In this document: positions 11,896 to 23,000 of the stretch, piece by piece
Numbering within the stretch: position 1 is the stretch's first letter
Layout of the letters: the number at the start of each line of letters is the position of its first letter
NCBI GenBank assembly: GCA_037074615.1
Contig: CM073550.1
Coordinates: 14,340,001-14,404,000, forward strand
Direction of reading: 5' to 3'
DNA: 64,000 nt
Source of the DNA: Leucaena leucocephala
Taxonomy: Eukaryota > Streptophyta > Magnoliopsida > Fabales > Fabaceae
Made by a program: the position numbers and the translations under genes
The notes under the pieces: model-generated
Told to the model about the DNA's origin: nothing
Database searches by the model: none
What the model saw: the letters and a program-made list of their open reading frames with translations, nothing else

Positions 11896-12372
11896 TGTTA
11901 GAAAATAAACATCTCTAAAGTACTATAATCAGTCCAGATTATATCATACTCAAATATAAATTTATATGAGATGCAGCGGAAGACTTAAAGTTACCTCTTG
12001 CCATTAACTTGATTGATCTGAGGAGAACCGGAATCAAATGAGATACCTGTCAAAAGAGAACACTGTCAGATAAACAACAGGTTCTTCCAACTGGTGATTA
12101 GGCACAGTAATGGCAACTTGTTATTAGCCATCACCAGTGGGGAACCTTCAGAAGCGAGCTGAGAATAGGTTTCGCTCTGGACTCAGAAAATGAGATCTCA
12201 CACTCAAATGAATTGTGTTGTTAATTTCCACCATCAGGAAATTAACCTTAAATAAACTGAGTCAATAACCCTCCTGGACTGGGTCCAATGACTACGGGCC
12301 ACACTCAAAAATATTTATTAATTATCCTAATTAATATCTAAATAGGTCATAATAAATAATAAATATCTAACA
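11896..12372 (-). repeat. Copia 5' LTR
   Basis: The LTR is 477 bp, the same length as 5220-5696, with TGTTAG...CTAACA ends. It is followed by the AGTAT duplication at 12373-12377. The primer-binding site lies on its inner side. Confidence 0.95.
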
Positions 12373-12627
12373 AGTATGTCTTGCCACTGAACAACCTTAT
12401 GTAGGGTTTTGATTTTGATCGTAGAAGTAATGACTTTAAGATTGTAAACTTTGTTTATCGTACTATTGATCTTATATACCACCCAGCATCTTGAAGCCGC
12501 TTGGGTTTTCTCATACATCCCATATGGTCATTAAAATATCTCAAATGTGATATCCCTCCTTTCTGTGAATGGTCTGTTTCATTGGATTGGCGGACTCAGG
12601 GAAGATGAACTTATACATACATTTGGG

Positions 12628-12925
12628 ACCTGTTTAAAAAATGACTTCAAATAAAAAGGATTGAAATTTTTAGACATTTTTTAAAAAATAATTTTTATAT
12701 AAAATCTTATAAAAAAAATAATTTTAAATAAATAATTTTTTTGGATAATTATTATTATAAGAATTTTTGTAATAGAGAAAGAAGGATGTGATAGAGATTA
12801 TAGAGAAATAGATAAAGGAGAACGGATAAATAAAATAATAATTAAATAATTTATAAATTTTTTTATTATTTTAAATAATTTATTAATTTTAAATTATAGT
12901 ATAACTATTTATTTAAAAATGGTGA
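12628..12925 (+). repeat. Dispersed variable-core element, short copy
   Basis: It shares AAAATAATTTTTATAT, AAATAAATAATTTTTTTGGATAATTATTATTA and the terminal AATTTTAAATTATAGTATAACTATTTATTTAAAA block with the copies at 14310-14870 and 45323-46349. The core is a short purine-rich run (GAGAAAGAAGGATG). Boundaries are approximate. Confidence 0.5.
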
Positions 12926-13030
12926 TAGACATATATCTTTTTAACCTTGGCTGCCCTCTGGTGTTAGGCAGAAGGAAAAATGGTGATATCATAATAGAAA
13001 TGACGCAAGCGGACGGACTTTAAGTAGGGG

Positions 13031-13465
13031 CATTAACTTTTGAAGAATATATCATAAAAAAAATAATTTATTAAAAAATAGGTTTAAAAAAAATATATTT
13101 TAAAAATATAAATATTTAAATAATTAGTAGTAGAATTATTTTTTATATTAATAAATTATTAAAAGGGTATAATTTAATTGAAAATAAGAGATAGGAGAGA
13201 GGATAGAGAAGAGAAATGAGAGATGATAGATAAGATAGAGTAGAGAAAAGAGATGATAGATAAGATAAAAAAATAAAGATAAGATAGTAATTGGATAGTC
13301 TATAAACTCTTTTACTATTTTAAAAATTAGTTTCAGTAACTTATTTAAAATTATTGTTTTAATCAAAATTATTTTTAAATAAATATAACTATATATTTAA
13401 AAAAAATAAATTAAAATTTCATCCAATTTTTTTTTCAAACTACATAATCAAACCCACATTAGGCT
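13031..13465 (+). repeat. Dispersed variable-core element
   Basis: It carries the family blocks TTAATAAATTATTAAAAGGGTATAATTTAATTG, a GAGATAGGAGAGAGG-type purine core, then TAGTAATTGGATAGTCTATAAACTCTTTTACTATTTT and a TAAATATAACTATATATTT tail. Edges are not sharply defined. Confidence 0.6.
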
Positions 13466-14309
13466 ATGGGTGAGGGCAACGGATTTTCCTGTTGTTTTGA
13501 AAATATAAACTTGAGTCCGATTTTGTTAATTAAAATTTACTAATTCAACCTTTATCCTGAAAAAAAAAAGCATACTTTTTTATGTACTATTTCTTTACCA
13601 CTGTTCATATATAATAATTAAATAAAAATAATTTCATCTATAATAATATAATTTTAAGAAATAAATATAAAGTTATTAGATAACTCGTATAATAATAATA
13701 TAAAATTATTATAGGTGTCAAGAGTATAAAAATATTAAAACTATCCCTTTGTGGGGAATATCATTTCAGAATTTAAAAAGTTAATTTTAAGAAAATAAAC
13801 ATGCAAATAACCATCAGTTTTCACCTTTAACCAAACAGCTCCTCAATATATCCATGTATTTGAGTTCACCGCTGGGTAAATGATTCATTCCAAAAGACAA
13901 AACTGGGCAGCGTCACGTGGCAAAATGACTTGGGAACAGAAACCTCAATACCAGAGAGAAGACTACACAATTTCGGCTGCTTATCAAGCTATTTGGCTAA
14001 GAAGAATATTAATAGATATTCAACAAGAATCTAATATTTCACAACAGAAGTAAATATATTAGAATATCACAGCACACAATAGCAGTTAACTGATGTTTCG
14101 ACGAATGATTTATCAAAGTTTTATTTCTTAAGACTGATTCAAAGCACTCCATCATTTTCTCCTTTTTAGTTTTTATGAATTTATTTAACTATTTTTTATT
14201 CCCTCATGTCAGTTAGTTATGTGTGATGTGTCCTTTATTTTCTCAAAGTAAAATATGTAATGGGCTATGTTGTGGGATCGAGATATTTGGCATTTATTTG
14301 CGTCTTCAT

Positions 14310-14870
14310 ATGCCATATAAAAATAAGATTTTAAAAAATAATTTATAAAAAAAAGTTTTTTTTTGATAACTTTTAGATAAGGGTTTTTGAATGAGAGTTT
14401 ATTAAAAAAAATAATTTTAAATAAATGAGTATTTAAAATTATTTTTAGAAATATTTTTATTATTGATAAATTAAAAAAATAGTATAATTATTAAATATAT
14501 GAGAGAAGAGATATGAGAGAGGAGCGAGGGTGTAAAAGAGAGATAAAAGAGGAGAGATAATATAGAAGAGAGAGGAGAGAGAGTGTAGAAAAAAAAGAAA
14601 GGAAATATGGTGTAAAAAAAAGAAGAGATAAGAGAGGATATAAAAGAGAGAGAAAAGAAGGTGTAAGAATAAGTAATAATAATATAATAATTAGTTAGTC
14701 TATAAACTCTTTTCCTATTCCATAAGTTACTTTGACTAACTTTTTTAAAACCTTAGTTTTAAATTACAATTTAGTCTAAATTCTTTTTTGAACAAATATA
14801 ATTATTTATTTTAAATTTTTTTAAAATTTAACTTTTACTCAAACTTAAGTTATATAGGGCATAGGATGGA
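14310..14870 (+). repeat. Dispersed variable-core element
   Basis: The left arm has AAATAATTTATAAAAAAAAG and AATAAATGAGTATTTAAAATTA. The core (about 14505-14665) is nearly pure purine (GAGAGGAG repeats). The right arm has TAGTCTATAAACTCTTTTCCTATT and GAACAAATATAATTATTTATTTT. It contains no gene. Confidence 0.6.
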
Positions 14871-14932
14871 ATTATTTTATTCAAGTCAGAAAACAATAAA
14901 ACTTCATTCACAGCTACTGTGCGCTCAACTTA

Positions 14933-15617
14933 GGGCGTGTTTGAATTAGCTTTTAGAGAATAGATTTGGGAGAGAATAGATTCTAGAGAATAGATTCTGG
15001 GGAGAATAGATTCTGGGAAGAATAGATTTTGAGGAGAATAGATGTTGGATAATAGATTTTGAGAAGAATAGATTCTGGAAAGAATAAATTTTGAAAATAG
15101 AGATATTTAGATAATTAATAGTAAAATCACTTTTTATATTAATAAATTACTAAAAAGGGTATGATTTGATTAAAGTATGAAAGAGGAGAGAGGGTAGAGA
15201 AGAAATATGAGAGAGGAGAGAGTAGAAATAGGAGAGAGGAGAGAGTGTAGAGAAGAGAGAGGAGAGAGGAGAGAGGAGAGAGGAGAGAGTGTGAAGAAGA
15301 GAGAGGAGAGAGGAGAGAGGAGAGAGATGAGAGATGAGAGAGAGTATAAAAAAATATGGGTAAAATAGTAATTGGATAATCTATAAGCTCTTTTACAGTT
15401 CCAAAATTCATTTTCAGTCGCTTATTCAAAACCATGGTTTTAAACTGAGGTTTTGCCCAAAATCAATTCTGGACAAAAATGGCTGTTTGGCTCAAATTTT
15501 GTCAAACCGAGGTTTTGTTCCAAAATCAATTCTAGACAAAAATTGATGTTTGTGTGAAATTTTTTCAAACCGAAATTTTGTCCCAAAATTCATTCCCAAA
15601 CGTGATGCCAAACACCC
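14933..15617 (+). mobile_element. Dispersed variable-core element with target duplication
   Basis: This is the best-bounded copy. It begins GGGCGTGTTTGAA and ends TGCCAAACACCC, which are inverted repeats around GTGTTTG. It is flanked by ACTTA on both sides (14928-14932 and 15618-15622). The left part has six short direct repeats of AATAGATTCTGGGGAG type, and the core is GAGAGAGGAGAG. The structure fits a non-autonomous DNA transposon, class unknown. Confidence 0.6.
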
Positions 15618-15659
15618 ACTTATAAGATTTAGAATATAAAAATAAAAACTTTATTAATG

Positions 15660-16268
15660 TCTCAAGATCTCTAAGATTTGATGGAGTTTAACTTTGTAGA
15701 TGACATTGATGCATATGAGAAGGCTACAGAAAATTGAAAGAAGTGAAAAAGAAATATGTTAAAATTTTGTTCTTTATTCCCAAGTCATCCAGGAGACAAT
15801 TTATTTTTGAAGGATTACAACAATTATGTCATTGAAAAAAGATTTTTAAAGACTTTAAAAGTAAATATTGTTAAATTGCAGATTTACCGTCTAAATCTAT
15901 TAATACCTTTTATCTAGAGTATTTTCTTGTTAATCAAATGAAATCTTTATAGAGAAAATATTTCAGAAGAAATTATTGCAAAAGTTTTAAAAAATCTTAC
16001 TCTAAAGTTTAAACATATTGTTACTCCTATTGAAAAAACACATAATTTATCTAATTACTTATTTGATAAACTAATGAATTCTTTGTAAGTACATGTTACT
16101 GCTTTTCAAGTAACAGAGACAAATGATAACTCTACAGCTAATCATGGTCATGACAGAAATGACAGAGGTTATGGAAGAAATCAAGGCAAAGGGGGTTATA
16201 ATTAAGGAAGGTTATAATCAAAGATTTTCAATGCCATTACTGTAAAAAAAAAATTAAACTTTGAGATT
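15660..16268 (+). pseudogene. Decayed copia-type gag relic
   Basis: Translated in pieces, the plus strand recalls the middle and end of a copia Gag. An alpha-helical stretch at 15978-16088 (KVLKNLTLKFKHIV ... LFDKLMNSL) matches the typical 'LRSLTPKFDHVV...ELMGSL' pattern of UBN2-type Gag. A Gly/Asn/Arg-rich linker follows, and at about 16224 FQCHYCKK looks like the first half of a CCHC knuckle. Many stops and frame changes are present and no LTRs were seen nearby, so this is an old fragment. Confidence 0.6.
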
Positions 16269-16269
16269 A

Positions 16270-16990
16270 TAAGTATATATTTAGATTGCATTTCTACTAT
16301 TTTATAGAATTCCTTTTAATATTATATACTCTTAACATCTTCTTCAATTATTGAATATGGGACTATATTCTAACAAATTTAAATACCATAAAAGGAAATG
16401 AAAGGAAGAGATTGCAACACTTGCATCAAGTTGAAGTGAGAGAAACTGATTCAATATCATTCTTGTTACATATCAAATCATAAATCTCGAAACAAAGATA
16501 CAGACCCCAAAACTACAATAGAACCTAGTGATCGCTCACTCAAAACACAAAGGTACCTTTAACTATCTCTCCAAAAATAATAGTCACTAAAGAAAGTAAA
16601 TTGAATCAAAAATTAAGAAATTCTAATAAGCCACTGGATGGAAACATGCAGCACCAAAATGTCGACCACTAAAGAAAACTACTCGGCTGACAGTTATTCG
16701 TCTCACTAGATTGTTACTGCTACTTCTCAAGGGAAAAAATGGCTCAATATACTTACATTAATTAAAACTCAACGATTATGTTTATGTACAAAAGTGAGAA
16801 GGCATAACAAGTAAATGAGAGGAGGGTGCAGAAAAAGTAAACCGACCTCATGTTGCAGCTAGACGGTAGAAGACACAATGCCAGCAGCACCCAAGCACAA
16901 TACACCAATGGCATGCCCTTCTATAGGCCAAGATAAAGTTCTTGCTGAGTTCAATCTCTTATCTCTCAATAGTTCCTACTTTCATACCAA
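16270..16990. other. Intergenic sequence downstream of ARF1
   Basis: AT-rich sequence between the gag relic and the ARF1 3' end. No gene or repeat was recognised. The right part may belong to longer ARF1 3' UTR forms. Confidence 0.4.
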
Positions 16991-16991
16991 G

Positions 16992-16997
16992 TTTTAT
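16992..16997 (-). terminator. Candidate ARF1 polyadenylation signal
   Basis: The minus strand reads AATAAA about 40 bp after the ARF1 stop codon. It is a plausible near-upstream element, but plant signals are loose and a more distal site may be used. Confidence 0.4.
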
Positions 16998-17037
16998 TGT
17001 ATATAACAACTAGGGTATACTGTAAATCCTAAAAGTA

Positions 17038-20000
17038 TTAACAACTAGGCCCCACAATAGATGACTGATCCTGGTCCTCAGCATTAACTACTGCTTCAGA
17101 GTCTGGCTTGCTTGTTTTAGCTTCTTCACCAAATGAAAGTAGTACTTTGGGCGAAAGCTTCTTCACATCCTCTGCGGTGTAAATGAAAATTTTCCTCACG
17201 GCACTACAGAACTCACTGCAACAAATTTACGTCAAATTCACATGAATACAAATTAAATGCACAAGTCTTTATGCAAACAATATAATTGACACATAAATAA
17301 AAAAAAATGCAAGTAATGGATTGGCATTATATAAACATACTTCCATGGAATATCTCCGACCATTATCATATCATCTTCATTATCGGTGTAGACAATTTGC
17401 CAAGTTTTATTGGATCCACAAAGTTCTCCCTTGATGTCAAATATCTCCTCCAATTTCTTAAGCAGATCTTCAAATCCATCAAACCGAGTCAAGTCCACAG
17501 CCCTTCCAACAGCCATCCCTTGCATGTGAACCTGGAATATAATGGATGTTGTGTATCAACCAGCGTATGAAAAAAGCTTGAGCTAATTTTATCTAATGAT
17601 TTGTTCTACTTCCAAAAATGACGTGACAACTTCTCTCAAAGTAAATAGAATATAACTGGTGTCTAGTACAAATCATTAATATGTTGGCAGCCATATAAAA
17701 TATAGGAAACAATATGCAAAGAGCGTTTATGAAAATAAAAGGAGAAGGGAGCGACTAGAGTAAACCAAAATGATTCAGGAGTGCTACCTTCGTGCAACTC
17801 CTTATTTGCTTGCTTAATGCTTCACGGGGAGACTGCAAGCACGATTTTTCAGCATCACAACTTACTGAAGGAACATCAGCACGATTAACATTTGATGGTT
17901 CAGACTGCCAATCAGAGTCAGCATCAACATATTGAGCAGACTTATCATCTCCTATCCTTCCTAACAATGTGGCTGGTAGCATACTTTCTTCTACATTAGA
18001 ATTCTCAAGTAACTGAATCCCAAAGAGCCTACAGACATTTCTAGTGCCTTGTCTCTTTTCCAGGGATTCTTTAGGGGCTATTGACTCCAAAGAGTTCTCC
18101 ACTCTATTGGACCAATAAGTTGCATTATTAGAAACAGCCCCCATAGGACTATTCCCACCAATACCTAGAAAGTTAGTAGCAGTAGGATTGAACTTCGATG
18201 CAGAATAGAAGTCTCGTCCATGTTGGGGATCACCATAAGAGAACACTGGAGATTTACTAACTGATTTCCAGACGCCTGATCAACCCCGAAAATAAGTCAT
18301 GTATCAAAGAAAATCATAATGCATAACAGAATCAGTAATGAAATTGTGCAAAAACTCACCATGCAAAGAATCAGGCACTGCTGATGGTAGCAGGGGAGGA
18401 CGCGCCCTCTTCTTTCTTTGGGTTGGTTGGGAATTAGCAGGAGTGGTGGTATTCACAAGTGGCTCCAATTCCCAAGGAGAAACTCTATCAGGTCGCAAGA
18501 TTGAAGACGGTTCATCCCATTGAACCTGAAAAACAATGTAAATCATTAATACAGGTAGAAAGAAGAGACCAAAACAATTACTGCAGTTCAAGGATAAAGA
18601 CAAATTATAAAATAAGTTCAAAGAGTAAGGCATCTTAACCCTAAGCTTTATTTTAACTGTGGGAAAAAAATACAATCTTCTTTTTGTTGGTCATTTCCAA
18701 AAACTACTACAAAAGCCATCTTAAAAGTTCTTAAATTGGAATGCTACCCTTACAATCATGGCATAATACCCATGAAAACCAAACAAATTATCCGAAGTTG
18801 GCAAAACGGATATTACGAATGAAAACCAAATAAAGAATGGTGAATTGGTTGGCTATGTAATGTATCTGCTGCACAAGCAACCAATAACCCAGAACAAGCT
18901 ATTCCAAATTTTTCCTGATATGGTCAGAGTTCTTCCTAATGTTTCTTCATAATATAAAACATAAACAGAAGGGTTAATACAACATAGGAATATTCATTCA
19001 CATATCAGCAATGCAATGCAAATGGTCTAGCAGCAAATGTTATTCCCTACAATACAGTGATAAGTGATATCAAAAATATTATTTTCTCAGCCAGAAAATT
19101 TCATACCATAAGATACCTGTCAAATTCACAGCATAAGTCAATCTTCTAGAACTCGATATAAATCCATCATCATTTATACAAACAAAAAGCCAGTAATCCA
19201 TTGCCCTTGGCAGTTCAAACACAGAAAACGATAAAATAGTGAATAAAAACAACTACAAGCACAAAAATAGACATTACAGCACAACATAAAAGTGTATATT
19301 AACCTTTAACGAGCGCCACTCAGAGTCTGCCCAGACAGGTGAGATATTATCTCCAACCCCAACAATTGTACCACTAAACCTGTAATCAAAGCGGAAGAAG
19401 GTTAATCAGATGGCACCATAAGCTAATATGCAAGCAAGAACCGAGGGCAGCCAGGTCATGCACCTTCTTTCAGGAACTTCATCACCTTCGAATCTCATCT
19501 TGAATCTCATCCCAACGGAAAACTTGTGACTCTTAGCTTCAAGATAATTGTTGACACTCACAATAAACTCTGATCGGCTTGTTCTAAAGACAAACATGGA
19601 TAAGTCAGCAGAAAGTTATTACTCAGTAAAGAAACAGAAAGGAACACATACATTTTGGCCAAAAACCAAAAAGACACATTATTCTGAGACCTAAATATTT
19701 CATGCGGGGAAGGTACATACAAACAGGGATAACACCCACAAACTGACAGTACTGACATCATGAACTATACAAACAAGAATTAATAGCAACTGCATGATGT
19801 TATATACAAAACCTGGGCTTGTAAAATACAGAAAACAGAGTTCCAGTGGCAATTGCATGAGACGCAGTAGCCAAAACACCCAGATGCATACTGTGACTTG
19901 ATATAACAGATGAGGGCATGTTATTTTGCTGACTCATCAGCCTCCTAACTCCAACACGTAGCTCCCCATTTTCACCTCTGCAATATTGTAACATTAACTG

Positions 20001-23000
20001 AATACAATTACTATTCAATATATGAAACAAAATGGGGAAAAAATTCAGGTATATTTTTCTTGCCCAAATGATGGGTAACTTCTGCTATTTATCAACTTAC
20101 CTCAGGAATATAAACGCGTCACCAGCCACTAATTTCTTGGAACTGACAAAGACACTCCACCCAGTAGTCAGTAAGTGGCGCCTAGGTTGCCCTGGAAATT
20201 ACAGGATCAGTCAGTAGCTTCCTGACTATAAATATTAAAATTTCTTTATTTACAAAAAAAAAAACAGTGTGCATGCATGTGTGCACAAGTGAACCTACAA
20301 AACTGATCTGTGAGGAGAGTATCAAAAGGCACTTCTTATTTCAACAGCAATATCATAAAATACAATTTTTCTCCAAAATGAAAAAAAAAAAAAAAAACTA
20401 AATCTCCACAAGCAGAAAGAAAGCAGGCTACTCAGCCAGCATCATCTTACAAGAATTTTGTGTGCGTGTGTGTATTCATGCGTGCATATATATTTGGAAT
20501 GCAATTTTCTCAGCAAATTCTGTCTGTCAAGATATGCATAGATTCAATCTAAACAGCAGATAAATGTGCTAAATCTTTATTGACACTCTCAGGCTAAATA
20601 TTATTCATAAAAATACATGAAATGATATGATACTTGATAAAGTATTACAGAAAGATTGGCCATGATGCTGACCTCGGAAAATATGTCTAAAATGCCATTC
20701 ATTCCCATGCAAATCACTTGCAACCAATTCTTGCCACGGTGGCTGCTGAGACATGTCCTGGACAAAACATGAAAAATATGAGTAAGTAAAGCTAGTGAAA
20801 AATATAAGACCGCGTTACATATATAAGAAAAAACTAGCTAACCAAGGGAGGCAAACATTCATCTGCATGTCTCCGAAGAACAGAAAATCCACCATGGGTG
20901 CTGGTGTCAGATGCGGTGAGTGTTTTACAAAATGAATGGACAGTGCATCTTGCGGGTTCTGGCAGAGGATCATCTGGACTACTCAACTCGCTTTGCTAAA
21001 CCAACAAATGGAAGGAAAAATAAGGCAAGAATTAGAAAAATGAACTAGTAGGAACCAGAAGGGTGATAAACAGTTATGACAGAAAATTAAAAATTGAGAG
21101 ATAAACCAGTTGGAAGAAAGTTTTGATTAAATTAAACGTGCCAAATATAGAAAAAGAAAACACACATCTGGTTCTGGAAGCAAAGTTATCTGTGCATATA
21201 CTTCATCGGTCTCAGGTTCAGCCTACACCAACAAAATAATCAACTCAAACTATTTACCAAGGATCATAGTAAAGCTTGAAGAATTCCCAAATAAGTGATA
21301 GATTAAAAGAAACAAGGCAATAGAGAAACCACAACTCACCCGAAGAAGAACATTGACCACTTTGCATAAAATTTTAGATGGCAGGTTGAAGGAAGGCATT
21401 TGTTGCTCTGCTCCTTGATGCACAGATGCCTCAAGCTAAAACATAGAAAAGCACAAGTAAGACAAAGAAAATATCTAGACTTCAAGGTACAACAAAAAGC
21501 ATAAAACCATAAAAACAAATTTTACAAATCATAATATATTTCACCAAATAGTCAAAGTAGAATCATGCTAGAAGCCAACAGAAAAAAGGACAATGTAATG
21601 AAGATATCTCCGCCCAAGAAATCAAACCAAGTCAAACAAAAAGATATAGTTTTCACAAAAGAGTTATAATTAGCCACTGTAAGGTGGGCGAATCAATGCT
21701 AACAGGAACTTCACCCATTGAAGAGATAATGAATAAACCAGAGCATCCAAAACTTAGACTGAAGCAAGAGCGAAAAGGTAGCAACACAAGCAAGGATCAT
21801 TATGATTTCAAGTTAAAAAAAAAGAGCCTCTGCTCAGTTGTATCGGCCCGGCTGCAATCTCATGTAGTTAAATACATTAAAGATAATACAGGGCATGCAC
21901 ATCTGATGTTCCAGGTTACCTGTCACAATCAAAGTTGTGACAATTAACTAATCACCCCATGCTACTCTATAGACAATTATGTATATTAAGGAATTGAGAA
22001 ACATTTGCTAAATCTCAAGTAGAGTAGTGCATTCAATTGTCAGAAAGGCTCAAATAGCTATGTGACACACCTTCAGCCAGACCTCATCTCTATAAATGCA
22101 TAATAAACTTGAAACAGATGTCTTTATCTTTTACAGCGTCCAAATACATTTTACTCAAAAACAAACTGGGAAAATTTTAAGAATTCAAATTCACCTGAAC
22201 ACTAAAATACCTGTTCCATATGCCCCTGTGGAAAGTAATAAACTCGCTCTCCTTCACAGGGAAGAGTGACAAGGGGACCAGCACATGCATGCCACAATTC
22301 CTTGTACAAGGCATCGTTGGTTGGCCCTATAAAGAAAGGATGAAAAGATGTGACCATATATGGGGTACAAAACATACAAAATTACAATCTCTACCATCAG
22401 ACAGAAGAAAGAGAAAATGGAACAGGCATACATTATGCTTCTAGCAATAAGGATTATCTAATCATAGGAGGAATATATAGCAAACAAAATATGGGTCAGG
22501 AAAAATTCATCAAGAAGAGCTATAAGCTTCAATAAATGGCACTGCATTAACATGAATATGATGAAAGGTGCATGAGGTTAATTGACCTTGTAAAAGCAGG
22601 ACATAGTGTCCGTGAAACACTTGCAAGTTGGCAAAACCCATAACAGGGTTGTTCAGAAAAAAACATATTAGCACAACTAAGATATTTTAACCATGCAGAA
22701 TAAAAGTGGGTAACTGATAATTAGATCATAAAAGCTTGCAAAGTCAGTAACAGACCATTAAATTAAATTAGCAACATTAATCATTATATCTACAATCATG
22801 ACATGGAAAATGTAAGGAAATTCTATATAAATGATCTGTCAATTCTTCCAATACTAAAATTCATCCCCTCATAACCCTGCTTGAAATGTTGTTATCTTAT
22901 TAAAAAAACAATTCCTCCAATAAACATGTTAAAGTGGTAACTACCTCTCCAATAAATGTTTTAATTAATAAACCCAGTAACAAACCAGACTACAAATCTA

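Larger units (their letters stand above)
5220..12372 (-). mobile_element. Ty1/copia LTR retrotransposon, complete but defective
   Basis: The element is 7,153 bp on the minus strand. It has two 477-bp LTRs, an AGTAT target duplication, an initiator-Met tRNA primer-binding site inside the 5' LTR (genomic right), a purine tract inside the 3' LTR and one gag-pol frame in the order Gag, protease, integrase, RT, RNase H. That order is diagnostic of copia. By hand count the LTRs differ at 8 positions, all transitions (about 1.7%), so the insertion is fairly recent. A nonsense codon and an altered protease active site make autonomous movement unlikely. The leader between primer-binding site and gag is long (about 1.85 kb) and holds tandem repeats and a GC-rich island. 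Confidence 0.95.

Noticed and set aside
15139..15435. 98-residue frame rich in Ser/Leu on the minus strand
   Set aside because: It is the translation of a GAGAGAGGAGAG purine tract in a dispersed element; low complexity, not a gene.
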